Source: Thiocystis violacea (GTDB taxonomy: Bacteria > Pseudomonadota > Gammaproteobacteria > Chromatiales > Chromatiaceae). Taken from it: 64,000 nucleotides of DNA. The notes under the pieces are model-generated. The model did not search any database. It was not told where the DNA came from and saw nothing but the letters and a program-made list of their open reading frames with translations. Positions within the stretch are counted from its first letter, which is position 1. Each line of letters begins with the position of its first letter. The translations under genes and the position numbers were made by a program. The stretch covers positions 1-64,000 of the forward strand of contig NZ_NRRF01000026.1 in assembly GCF_016583565.1 (NCBI RefSeq), given 5' to 3'. This document shows, piece after piece, positions 27,101 through 34,668 of this stretch.

Positions 27101-29485
27101 GCCGAGGGCCGCCGGATCACCAATACCTACGACGCACTCGATCGCAAAATCCAGGTTACCGACGCCCTGGGCAACGAAGAGGCCTTCACCTACAACGACC
27201 AGGGCCTGCTCGCCAGCCGGCGCGATGCCCGCGGCCAGCTGACCCGGTATGAATACGACGCCCTCGGCCAGATGACCAAGGTTATCGACCCCAGCGGCGG
27301 GCAGACCCTGGCCAGCTACGACGCCAACGGCAACCTCGCCAGCACCACGGACCCCAATGGCCACACGACCACCTACAGCTACGATGCGGCCGATCGCCTG
27401 ACCCAACTCACCGACGCCGAGGGCCGCCAGTGGACCTTTAGCCACGACGCCAACGGCAACCGCCTCACGCAGACCACGCCGTCCGGGCAGACCACCAGCT
27501 ACAGCTACGACACCCTCGACCGCGTCACCAGCGTGACCTATCCCGGCGGTCCGACGGTGGGCTACACCTACGACGCCAACGGCAACCGCAAGACCATGAC
27601 GGACGCCAACGGCACCACGCAGTACAGCTATGACGAGCGCAATCGCCTGACCAGCGTCACCGACGCCTTCGGCAACACCGTCGCCTATCGCTACGACGCC
27701 GCTGGCCAGATGGACCGCTTGACCTATCCCGGCAACCGCAGCGTGGACTACAGCCACGACGACGCCGGCCGGCTCGCCAGCCTCGCCGACTGGCTGGGCG
27801 ATACCACCAACTACACCCGCTACGACAACGGCGCGGTCAAGACTATTCAATACGGCAACGGGGCGCGGGTTGAAAAGCGCTACGATGCCGGCAGCCGGTT
27901 GACGTCACTCGTCAACCACAACGCCGCCAATGGCGTGATCTCCAGCCACACGCTGACGCTGGATGGCCTCGGCAATCCGCTCAGCGCCGACGTCGATCTA
28001 CCCCTGCAGCCCGCCAACCTGGGCCGGACCGCCGAGCAGTTCTACGACGCCAGCAACCGCCTCACCAGCACCGCCGGTGCCGCGATCACCCATGACGACG
28101 ACGGCCGCGTCACCGCCGATCCCAGCGGCAGCGCCGCGATCCAATACGCCTACAACGCCCAGGACCTGATCACCAGCGTCACCGCTGGAGGCGTGCTCAC
28201 CGACAGCTACAGCTACGACGGCGATGGCCGCCGCGTTGCCCGCACCAGCGGCGGCCAGACCACCCGCTACGTGCTCGACCCCACCGGCGGCGACCTGTAT
28301 TCCGTACTGGCCGAGACCGATGGCGGCAACAACGTCCAGCACTACTACCTCTATGGCGAGGGGTTGGTGGCGCAGATCACCGGCAACAGCCACCGCTACT
28401 ACCACTTCGACCAGACCGGCAATACGCTGGCGCTGACGGACGACAGTGGTTTGGTCACCGACAGCTATGCCTACGAGCCATTCGGCAACGTCACTGCGCA
28501 GGGTAGTTCATACAACCCGTTCCGCTTTGTTGGGCGGTATGGTGTGATGGATGATGGGAATGGACTGAATCATATGCGGGCGCGGTATTATCGGGCGGAT
28601 CTCGGGCGGTTCTTGAGCTTGGATGAACAATATGGCGAAGCTGGCAATCCGGAAAGCTTGAACCGCTATCAATATGCAAGTGGTAATCCAATGACGAAAG
28701 AGGATGCTACTGGGCTTGCCGCGAATTACACTTCCGACGAGATACAACGGAGGATAAAAGCGATAAGGGCGAAAAAGAAATACTTGCAGTTGAAAGCGGA
28801 GTATCTAAGAAAGAATGGGATTCAGGAAAAGATTGCGCAATCACAATCCAATAAGGGTGCGAAGTCTGACCTCACAGTTCTTCCTGACGCTATGATCGGG
28901 TCTATGGGCAATAGTCCGAGTGATTGGGCTGGCGTAGCTTGGGATCTGTCATCGGATTTTTCCTTGGAGACTCTTGGCGACGGGCCGAACGTCAAGAATG
29001 CGATCCGCGGTTTCGCTGTAAACACTCTATGCAACGAGGCGCTGGATATTGCCGTATCCTTATATAACGGAGGCCGCACAGAAGAGAATGTCGCGAACAC
29101 GCAGGAGGCTTGCTCGATAGCTTTGGATGTATCCAACCCCGGGTATGTGTTATTTTCATTCGCCAACCAGATTTACCGCATTAGAACGAAAGGCATCGCG
29201 GGGGCCGGCGAGTGGGAATTCAGCATGCGTCTAGATGAGTTTAATCAAGCAGTTATTTCATCGAGCACGTTCCAAAAATTCGTTGATGAATCATTTGGAA
29301 ACCAGCACCTCGCCAACGAAGCAAAGAAGAATGCAGGGTTTGGAATACTAATGTCCATCTCTGCGCAAGCCGTTAACTTGATCGGCAAGATAAACCCGAT
29401 GCAGCCCGGTAGTGTGGGCACGTCGTTCGTGCCCTACGTCGGCGGTAGCGAACCGTTAACAGGTCCCGGTTCGACAACGCCGTGA
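24149..29485 (+). CDS. Rhs/YD-repeat polymorphic toxin-like protein with N-terminal DUF1566 variable domain
   Basis: A 1778-residue exported protein. The signal peptide is 1-23. A DUF1566/C-type-lectin domain (24-172) includes the variable region 125-172 ending VRLVRGG. Ig/PKD-like domains lie at about 175-375 (TPAGGTAPYTYQWTE). A DUF6531-like Rhs entry (RGVDVATGNYHR, FAVTRAYNANG) is at about 390-440. About 1000 residues of YD repeats follow (YDANGNRLTTT and similar). The Rhs core is RARYYRADLGRFLSLDE...NRYQYASGNP, ending near 1517. The last 260 residues are an unassigned effector tip, encoded by DNA clearly poorer in GC than the shell. Rhs shells encapsulate such tips. No immunity gene follows directly. 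Confidence 0.87.
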   Translation: MKPLSIFLIGLAWLALADMVLAGTCQHGIPASNPDSVYTTDLSAGTVTDTRTGLMWKTCVEGQTWSGGTCTRGGATSHPWAAALDLAESATFAGHDDWRLPNVNELMSLVEPCRTNPSINDSLFPNTPTWYVWSGSPNVSFSDHAWYVLFSYGFAEYFVRSEDVHVRLVRGGQSFDPLPAAGLSCTTNTLGLPLDSTACFYDGSDNWRKAILKKAGVVVAEASVVGNQGGFCANNLLWQDASGTPISDWSGLFAGADTATVEISAERPDGSTVVLGTRTASRSQFDVTVTSDQTFPVSGPYAEVDFTATPAGGTAPYTYQWTEVLFAPLGYGHHDWGSDATTSIELSTSVHPINLRVTDSAGQVATVECLAAVTVPYLNGDPALSGSGSRLMRGVDVATGNYHRSTTDLSVSGKGPDFAVTRAYNANGSKIGAWSFNVDMRLGFGGMPPTIAIGPREDGRSINYYRESDGTWRALNPGNFDELTENADGTFTLYTQGNLLYRFAAPKGAGAGRLETIEDRDDNVLSFSHDTDNRITGATDASGRSFTVTRDASGRITRVSDFAGRYVQYTWNADGMITAVRNPRGHSTIYGYRAGSNAFDRSKLASITDPRGNVQATITYYDSGSLEGKVESVTDGAGNEWGYVHGLEQSSGVADSGITRPTVNGVNNNIVFILDDARTRVVERVDSIGVGDYRSRTAYKTTTERTRIPEMALPVETYRPSNAKTTIAYTADGRGNPATITDPLGRETPATRAEVAGQTNLTPLATVQRPGVPTPTRYSDFTPSGKAETVVDPLNQSTGRDFDDQGLLKQTTDARGNSTDIEYDDAGRPIQVTDALGHVTATSYDDLGRVLTQTNARGYITRFTYDANGNRLTTTNPANGVTTNVYDASDNLVSTTDPRGNTTSFVYDAFNRKIEERYTVGGQQRVRGFAYDAMGRLYRVTNEKGHDSDTHFDARGKVLQEINPLSQTITYTYDANGNVLTVTDAEGRRITNTYDALDRKIQVTDALGNEEAFTYNDQGLLASRRDARGQLTRYEYDALGQMTKVIDPSGGQTLASYDANGNLASTTDPNGHTTTYSYDAADRLTQLTDAEGRQWTFSHDANGNRLTQTTPSGQTTSYSYDTLDRVTSVTYPGGPTVGYTYDANGNRKTMTDANGTTQYSYDERNRLTSVTDAFGNTVAYRYDAAGQMDRLTYPGNRSVDYSHDDAGRLASLADWLGDTTNYTRYDNGAVKTIQYGNGARVEKRYDAGSRLTSLVNHNAANGVISSHTLTLDGLGNPLSADVDLPLQPANLGRTAEQFYDASNRLTSTAGAAITHDDDGRVTADPSGSAAIQYAYNAQDLITSVTAGGVLTDSYSYDGDGRRVARTSGGQTTRYVLDPTGGDLYSVLAETDGGNNVQHYYLYGEGLVAQITGNSHRYYHFDQTGNTLALTDDSGLVTDSYAYEPFGNVTAQGSSYNPFRFVGRYGVMDDGNGLNHMRARYYRADLGRFLSLDEQYGEAGNPESLNRYQYASGNPMTKEDATGLAANYTSDEIQRRIKAIRAKKKYLQLKAEYLRKNGIQEKIAQSQSNKGAKSDLTVLPDAMIGSMGNSPSDWAGVAWDLSSDFSLETLGDGPNVKNAIRGFAVNTLCNEALDIAVSLYNGGRTEENVANTQEACSIALDVSNPGYVLFSFANQIYRIRTKGIAGAGEWEFSMRLDEFNQAVISSSTFQKFVDESFGNQHLANEAKKNAGFGILMSISAQAVNLIGKINPMQPGSVGTSFVPYVGGSEPLTGPGSTTP
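24521..24666 (+). repeat. Variable region 2 (VR2) inside the Rhs gene
   Basis: Matches VR1 in framework. The differing codons are AGC, GAC, CAC, TAC, CTC, AGC, TTC, TAC, TTC, GTC, GAC, GTC and CAC. Nearly all are NNC, consistent with repeated substitution at the two adenines of ancestral AAC codons. Confidence 0.6.
29414..29434. repeat. REP palindrome, copy a (inside the Rhs C-terminus)
   Basis: GTGGGCACG, TCGTT, CGTGCCC. It lies in the coding sequence and specifies part of the Rhs C-terminus (VGTSFVPY). Confidence 0.7.
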
Positions 29486-29527
29486 AATACCCGGTACCCC
29501 CTGGATATACTCAACGAGCCCGGTAGG

Positions 29528-29550
29528 GTGGGCACGTTTTTTGTGCCCAC
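29528..29550. repeat. REP palindrome, copy b
   Basis: GTGGGCACG, a T-rich loop, then GTGCCCAC, in the gap between the Rhs gene and the REP-associated transposase. A degraded copy (GTGGGCACCC...GGTGCGGG) immediately precedes the transposase start at 29665. Confidence 0.75.
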
Positions 29551-29664
29551 GCGGTGCAAACCCGGAACTTTGGTATCGGGCGGGTTTCGGGGGTGCGAAA
29601 CACGGGTGTCGGTCGGCATGAACGGCGTTGTCGGCACGCGTGGGCACCCTACGGTGCGGGATGA

Positions 29665-30213
29665 ATGACGCGGTATCGGCGGGCGGTGGTTGCTGGCGGG
29701 ACCTACTTCTTTACGGTGGTGACCTACCGGCGTCGGCGGTTTCTGACGGATGCCGAGCCGCGGCAATGGCTACGCGAGGCGATCCATGCGACGCGGGCGG
29801 ACCACCCGTTCAAGATCGATGCCTGGGTGCTGCTGCCGGATCATCTGCACTGTATCTGGACGTTGCCGAAGGGAGATGCCGATTTTTCGACCCGCTGGGC
29901 GTTGCTCAAGAGCCGTTTCACCAAGCGGGCAGGAGATCGGTTGTCGCGTGAGGGCTGGATGTCGGACTCAAAACGAAAGCATCGGGAAGGCACCCTGTGG
30001 CAACGTCGCTTCTGGGAGCATGCCATTCGCGATGATCGTGATTTCGAGGCCCATCTGCACGACATCCATTTCAATCCGGTTAAGCATGGATTGGTGCGGC
30101 ATGTGGCGGATTGGCCGTTTTCAACCTTTCACCGTTATGTGAAAGCCGGAACCTATCCAAGTCATTGGGCCGGGATGCAGGAAAATCCTGATTCGGATTT
30201 GGGTAAGGAATAA
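29665..30213 (+). CDS. REP-associated tyrosine transposase (RAYT), first type
   Basis: A 182-residue Y1/HUH transposase. The metal-binding His-hydrophobic-His is LPDHLHCIW at about 55-63, preceded by FKIDAWVLLPDH. LWQRRFWEHAIRDDRDFEAH and HFNPVKHGLV contain the catalytic-Tyr helix region seen in this family. RAYTs cut and paste single-stranded REP DNA. This one is bracketed by REP palindromes GTGGGCAC...GTGCCCAC on both sides, which makes a self-contained REP-transposase unit. The length fits intact members. Confidence 0.88.
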   Translation: MTRYRRAVVAGGTYFFTVVTYRRRRFLTDAEPRQWLREAIHATRADHPFKIDAWVLLPDHLHCIWTLPKGDADFSTRWALLKSRFTKRAGDRLSREGWMSDSKRKHREGTLWQRRFWEHAIRDDRDFEAHLHDIHFNPVKHGLVRHVADWPFSTFHRYVKAGTYPSHWAGMQENPDSDLGKE

Positions 30214-30223
30214 TCAATGACGC

Positions 30224-30246
30224 GTGGGCACAGACAACGTGCCCAC
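30224..30246. repeat. REP palindrome, copy c
   Basis: GTGGGCAC (30224-30231), seven-base loop, GTGCCCAC (30239-30246), eleven bases after the transposase stop. A half-copy GTGGGCACG is at 33673-33681, after the next gene. Confidence 0.8.
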
Positions 30247-30314
30247 CCAACGGGGATCGGAGTCGTTTGCGTGTTGGTTCGGCCAACAAGCCAACTCAAA
30301 GGGCAATGCAGAAA

Positions 30315-33300
30315 ATGACAAGCAACAAGCAAAGGTTCCGTTCGTGGGTCTTGGTAGGGGTGGCCTTGCTGCTCCCGGGAACCCTGCTCGCCGAGACGAT
30401 CAGCTATCAATACGACGCGCTGAACCGCCTGCTCCAAGTTGCCTATGCGGACGGTCGCAGCATCGACTACACCTACGACCCCGCGGGTAACCGCACCCAA
30501 ACGGTCGTGACCGGCGACACCGCATTAGATACCGACAACGACGGCATCCCCGACGCGACCGACCCCGACGACGACAACGACGGCGTCTTAGATGCTCAGG
30601 ATGCCTTCCCGCTCGACCCATCCGAGTCCGTCGACACCGACGGCGACGGCATCGGCAACAATGCCGATCCGGACGACGACAACGACGGCATCCCTGACGA
30701 AAGCGATCCCGATCCGCTGGTACCAGGGCCGTCATCCCCACCCGAGGTGGTGGCCATTCAACCGGAAGAAGGCACGGCGGGTGTGCCCGTCAGTCAAGCG
30801 CTCAGTGTGCAGTTTGATCGTTCAATGGATACGGACGGCTGTTCTTGGGTCGAGCTATGGAACAATACGGAACAGAGCGAGGCTGGCTACCAGTTAAACT
30901 GGTCGCAGACGGTGCATTCCAACGACACGCTAACGGTGATCCCGACCGCACCGCTGCGCTACAGTAGTTGGTATGCACTGAGCCTTGACTGCCGCGACCT
31001 GAATGGAGTGCCGGTGACGGGCTATCACCACCCCGTGAGGATCGGCTTCTCCACGGCCGGCGCACCGCTCGACATCTCATCGCCCCAGGTAACATCCACC
31101 GCACCATACAATGGTCAGGTCGGCGGTAACACGCTGCCCATCCGGATCGGGTTCGACAAGCCCATCGATCCGGCGAGCGTTACGCTACAGAGCGTGCAAC
31201 TAACCGGGCCGGGGTCTCCCGCCTACCAACTGGAGCCCAGCGGCTTCGAACTATTGATCTGGCCGCAGTCCCTGCAAGCGCAGGCTACCTATCAGGTCAC
31301 GCTGACCACCGCGGTATCAGATGCCGAGGGCCATGGGTTGGCCACGCCCTATAGCTTCAGCTTCAACACCGGTGCCGGTGATACCACGGCCCCGACGATC
31401 GTGCAGACACGTCCCGCGGATCAGGCGAACGGGTTGGAATGGGAGCCGATCCGTGTCTTCTTCTCGGAGAACATGAACCCGGACACCATCGTCGCGGGCG
31501 ATACGGTGGAGGTCTTCGACGAGACCGATGGCGGCGCAGCGCTCGGCATCCACATCGAAAAGCGCTGGGTGCACGAGGACGGGGAGCGCGCCTTGATCGA
31601 CATCGAACGCGCCTTTGAGGAGGGCGGGCGCTGGCAGTCCGGTCATACCTATCGGGTCGAACTCGATGGGGCTATTGCCGACCTGGCGGGCAACCCACTT
31701 GGCAGCGCTCAAGTGCTCCACTTTACCGTGGTCAACAGCTTCCCAGGCTCGCCGGACGCACCTCCATTCATTTGGGACGACGGCGAGAGCCGCGCTTATC
31801 GTCAGGCGGATGGTCGCGTTACGCTGGAGCTTGAGCTGTGGGCTGGAAGTAGCGCCGACGGCATCCTCGACATCAACGTGGTGGACCTGACCCAGGCCGG
31901 CAAGCACTGGGACAACCTCCAATCCGACGGCAACGGCAACTTTGGCTACGTGACCACGGACGGCGCGGACGAAGGTCTGGTGCCCGGACCCCATCAGCTG
32001 CGCTTCACCGTGACCGACCAGTCCAATGGCCAGAGTCGCACCCTGCTGTGGACAGTCCACGTCTTCAATGCAGTGCCGTTGCTGACCGCAGGCCCCGCTG
32101 ACGGTGCGACGGGTGTTTCGGTGCAGCCCAGCTTTGGCTTCGCGAGCAACGGCATGGTCGGTGTGGCAGCCTACTGGTTAGCTATCATGGACCCCACCAC
32201 CGGTAACTTCGTCTACGCGACCCCGATCCTGCCGGACGCCGGCATTGCCTATTCGGTGCAGGTTCCGCCATCCCGCGCCCTGGAGCCGGGCAAGACCTAT
32301 CAGTGGATGGCTGCCGCCTTCGATTCCATCGGGTGGGAAGTGGGTTTGGCCTTCAGCGAGATGCGGTCCTTCACCACGGCCGCGGACGCTGCCGACCAGG
32401 ATGGCGATGGCGTACCGGACAGCAGCGACAACTGTCCGAACGACGCCAATCCCAGCCAACAGGACCTCGACGGCGATGGCATCGGCGACGCCTGCGACGC
32501 CACCCAGGATGCCTGCGACGGCGGCCCGGTGACCGTAGACTCCGTGACCTTCGGGCCCGGCACGCATCGCGTTGCCTCGGCGCAGCACATCGAGACGCAG
32601 GGCGCGGTCCAGTTGCAGGCGGGCGCGGATGTTAGCTTCGAGGCGCCGATCTTGCGCTTCGGCGCGGGCTTCCGCGTCGCGGCCGGGGCCATCTTCGCGG
32701 CCCGGGCCGGCGTGGTCAGTTGCAGCGCGGCGGTGAGCGATGCAACTGCGGGTGACATGAGCCTGGCACAGCCGGCAGCCGTCCCGGACGCACCTGCGGC
32801 GGAGGCGCTCGAAGCACCGCTACCGATCACCAATCCGGACCAGCTGCCCGTTTGGGTCCAGGACACGCTGGCGCTCTACGGCGTCGACCGCGACCGCATC
32901 GAGCAAGCCTTGCTCGACCCGCAGGGCTTGTGGCTGCTGTTCGTGACGGCGGAGGACATCCTGCCCGCCGACCGCAACGGTGTCCGCGACATCTACCGCC
33001 TCAATGTCTTCACCGAGGCGCTGACCCTACTCAGCCGGAACCAAGCGGGTCATGCCGGCAATGGGCCGAGCGGTCACCCCGCCGCAGATGCGCACGGCGA
33101 GCTGGTGGTCTTCCAGAGCGATGCCGACGACCTGGTTGACAGCGATGGTAACGGTGTCACCGACATCTTCCTGCACGACGTTGCGGTGGGCCAGACGACG
33201 CGCGTCACCGCCGCAGCCGCCACGGCCTCGGCACATCCGGCCCTGGATGCAGCCGGCGAGGACCTGCTCTACGACCAACGAGATGCCGACGGGCAGCGGC

Positions 33301-33662
33301 AGATCCTGATCGATGGGCTTTGGGACGACAGGTTGGCGGAATCGCTCAGCCTGATCGAAGACAGTACCGGGCTGCGACTCGATAACCACCATCCGGCCAT
33401 CAGCGCCGATGGGCGCTATTTCGCCTACCTGGAGGCCCGCGCCGATGACAGCGAAACGGCTTGCCAGGTGCATGTCTACGACCGCGACCAAGCTCAGTAT
33501 CAGCGTACACCTTGCCCGGAGGCACTAGCTGACAACGCTGAAAGCGCACGGCCGTATTTCAGCCCCGATGCCGCAGAACTGAACTGGTATCTGCCTGGGG
33601 TCGACCTGCCGGTGGTCGTGCCCAATCCTTTAGTGGATGGACAAGCGGCTCCACTACCATGA
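30315..33662 (+). CDS. Secreted modular protein: YD repeats, TSP3, Ig-like (Big_5) and C-terminal propeller
   Basis: About 1115 residues from ATG 30315; ATG 30306 or 30267 also open the frame. Signal peptide ends LLPGTLLAE. Then come two YD-type repeats (YQYDALNRLL, YTYDPAGNRT), calcium-binding thrombospondin type 3 repeats (DTDNDGIPDATDPDDDNDG), three Ig-like Big_5 domains, another TSP3 stretch (DQDGDGVPDSSDNCPNDANP) and a motif with AGADVSFEAP. The last 260 residues form PD40/TolB-like propeller repeats (HPAADAHGELVVFQSDADDL). It is probably a cell-surface or exported adhesive protein. The C-terminal third is paralogous to the truncated gene at 45-47 kb. Confidence 0.82.
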   Translation: MTSNKQRFRSWVLVGVALLLPGTLLAETISYQYDALNRLLQVAYADGRSIDYTYDPAGNRTQTVVTGDTALDTDNDGIPDATDPDDDNDGVLDAQDAFPLDPSESVDTDGDGIGNNADPDDDNDGIPDESDPDPLVPGPSSPPEVVAIQPEEGTAGVPVSQALSVQFDRSMDTDGCSWVELWNNTEQSEAGYQLNWSQTVHSNDTLTVIPTAPLRYSSWYALSLDCRDLNGVPVTGYHHPVRIGFSTAGAPLDISSPQVTSTAPYNGQVGGNTLPIRIGFDKPIDPASVTLQSVQLTGPGSPAYQLEPSGFELLIWPQSLQAQATYQVTLTTAVSDAEGHGLATPYSFSFNTGAGDTTAPTIVQTRPADQANGLEWEPIRVFFSENMNPDTIVAGDTVEVFDETDGGAALGIHIEKRWVHEDGERALIDIERAFEEGGRWQSGHTYRVELDGAIADLAGNPLGSAQVLHFTVVNSFPGSPDAPPFIWDDGESRAYRQADGRVTLELELWAGSSADGILDINVVDLTQAGKHWDNLQSDGNGNFGYVTTDGADEGLVPGPHQLRFTVTDQSNGQSRTLLWTVHVFNAVPLLTAGPADGATGVSVQPSFGFASNGMVGVAAYWLAIMDPTTGNFVYATPILPDAGIAYSVQVPPSRALEPGKTYQWMAAAFDSIGWEVGLAFSEMRSFTTAADAADQDGDGVPDSSDNCPNDANPSQQDLDGDGIGDACDATQDACDGGPVTVDSVTFGPGTHRVASAQHIETQGAVQLQAGADVSFEAPILRFGAGFRVAAGAIFAARAGVVSCSAAVSDATAGDMSLAQPAAVPDAPAAEALEAPLPITNPDQLPVWVQDTLALYGVDRDRIEQALLDPQGLWLLFVTAEDILPADRNGVRDIYRLNVFTEALTLLSRNQAGHAGNGPSGHPAADAHGELVVFQSDADDLVDSDGNGVTDIFLHDVAVGQTTRVTAAAATASAHPALDAAGEDLLYDQRDADGQRQILIDGLWDDRLAESLSLIEDSTGLRLDNHHPAISADGRYFAYLEARADDSETACQVHVYDRDQAQYQRTPCPEALADNAESARPYFSPDAAELNWYLPGVDLPVVVPNPLVDGQAAPLP

Positions 33663-33805
33663 CCGTCTCTGCGTGGGCACGAAAATGCCGTCATTTCGCA
33701 CCCCCTCAGCCGCTTTGAGAATATAACGACACATAGCGCTGACCCAGCAGCCCAAGTAAGGCGCTCTACTGTTGCTGCATATTCAGCCGGACACGGCGCC
33801 TGGAC

Positions 33806-34302
33806 GTGCATCGGACGGCCATCGTCGATCTGTTGGAGCGTTATCCGCGTCTGAGTGCGGTGAAGGTGCTGCGCAAGCTGCGCGAGGCGCATGGGGATCT
33901 GTCGGTGTCTGATCGTAGTGCCCGGCGCTATATCAAGGAACTCAAGGAGACGGTCACGCTCAAGCAGGCGCGCTATTACGAGCCGGTGGTGGACATGCAG
34001 CCTGGGGTGCAGTGCCAGGTCGACGGCGGGGAGCTGCGCGGGGTGATGATCGGTGGCGAGGAGCGGACGGTCTACCTGATGGTCTTCGTGCTGTCCTACT
34101 CGCGCCTGCTTTACGTGGCGGCCAGCCCGCGTCCGATCGATACCGCCGCGCTGATCGGCATGCACGATGCGGCCTTTCGCGCCTTCGGTGGACGTCCCCA
34201 GGAGTGCGTCTACGACCAGACGCGTCTGGTGGTCCTATAGCCGAGGAGTGCCGTGAGCTGACGCTCAATGAGCGCTTCGCGCGCTACGCGACCACGGCCA
34301 CT
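33806..34302 (+). pseudogene. IS21-family transposase (IstA) fragment, frameshifted and truncated
   Basis: The frame from 33806 matches the middle of IstA: SVSDRSARRYIKEL, PGVQCQVDGGE with the first catalytic Asp, VYLMVFVLSYSRLLYV, AFGGRPQECVYDQTRLVV. A frameshift near 34236 puts the continuation (IAEECRELTLNERFARYA) in another frame. It is then cut off at about 34293, exactly where the duplicated antiporter tail begins. The first 90 or so residues and the catalytic remainder are absent, and no IstB partner is present. The gap 33663-33805 shows only a REP half-site. Confidence 0.85.
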
Positions 34303-34668
34303 CCCGCGAGCGACGAGCCGCCAGCGGAAGCGGTGGAGATGGCGGTCTGCGACCCCGAGATCCCCTTCGTCTTCGCCAGCCCCGGCGATCCCGCCGAGCG
34401 GATCAGCTTGCAGCGCTGTGTCCGAGATCCAGCCGGCGGGGCGCCGCGCCTGCTCGACGCACCGCCGCTCACCAACCGGTTGGTGTCTCTGCTTCAGCAA
34501 CAGCTCAGCGGACTTGGCTTCGATCCAGGTCCGATCGATGGTCTGATCGGACCCAGAACCCGCGATGCCGTTCGAGCCTTCCAAGAGGCGCGGGGCATTC
34601 CTCAGACCGGCCGGATCAGCTTCGATCTGCTGGAGCGTCTACAGCGGGAAACGCATCAGGACCGATGA
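34293..34668 (+). pseudogene. Duplicated peptidoglycan-binding tail of the antiporter fusion (copy 2)
   Basis: Encodes CDPEIPFVFASPGDPAERIS and LGFDPGPIDGLIGPRTRDAV, the same cysteine-bearing stretch and peptidoglycan-binding fold as the tail of the gene at 19577, without its membrane part. In frame it is joined to IstA remnants, so it has no signal peptide or start of its own. Its stop overlaps the ATG of the next gene by four bases, exactly as in copy 1, preserving the old operon junction. Confidence 0.8.

Noticed and set aside
26099-27850. 583-codon minus-strand Val/Gly/Ala-rich ORF opposite the YD repeats
   Set aside because: Its regular pattern mirrors the underlying YD repeats; no start signal or independent domain evidence.
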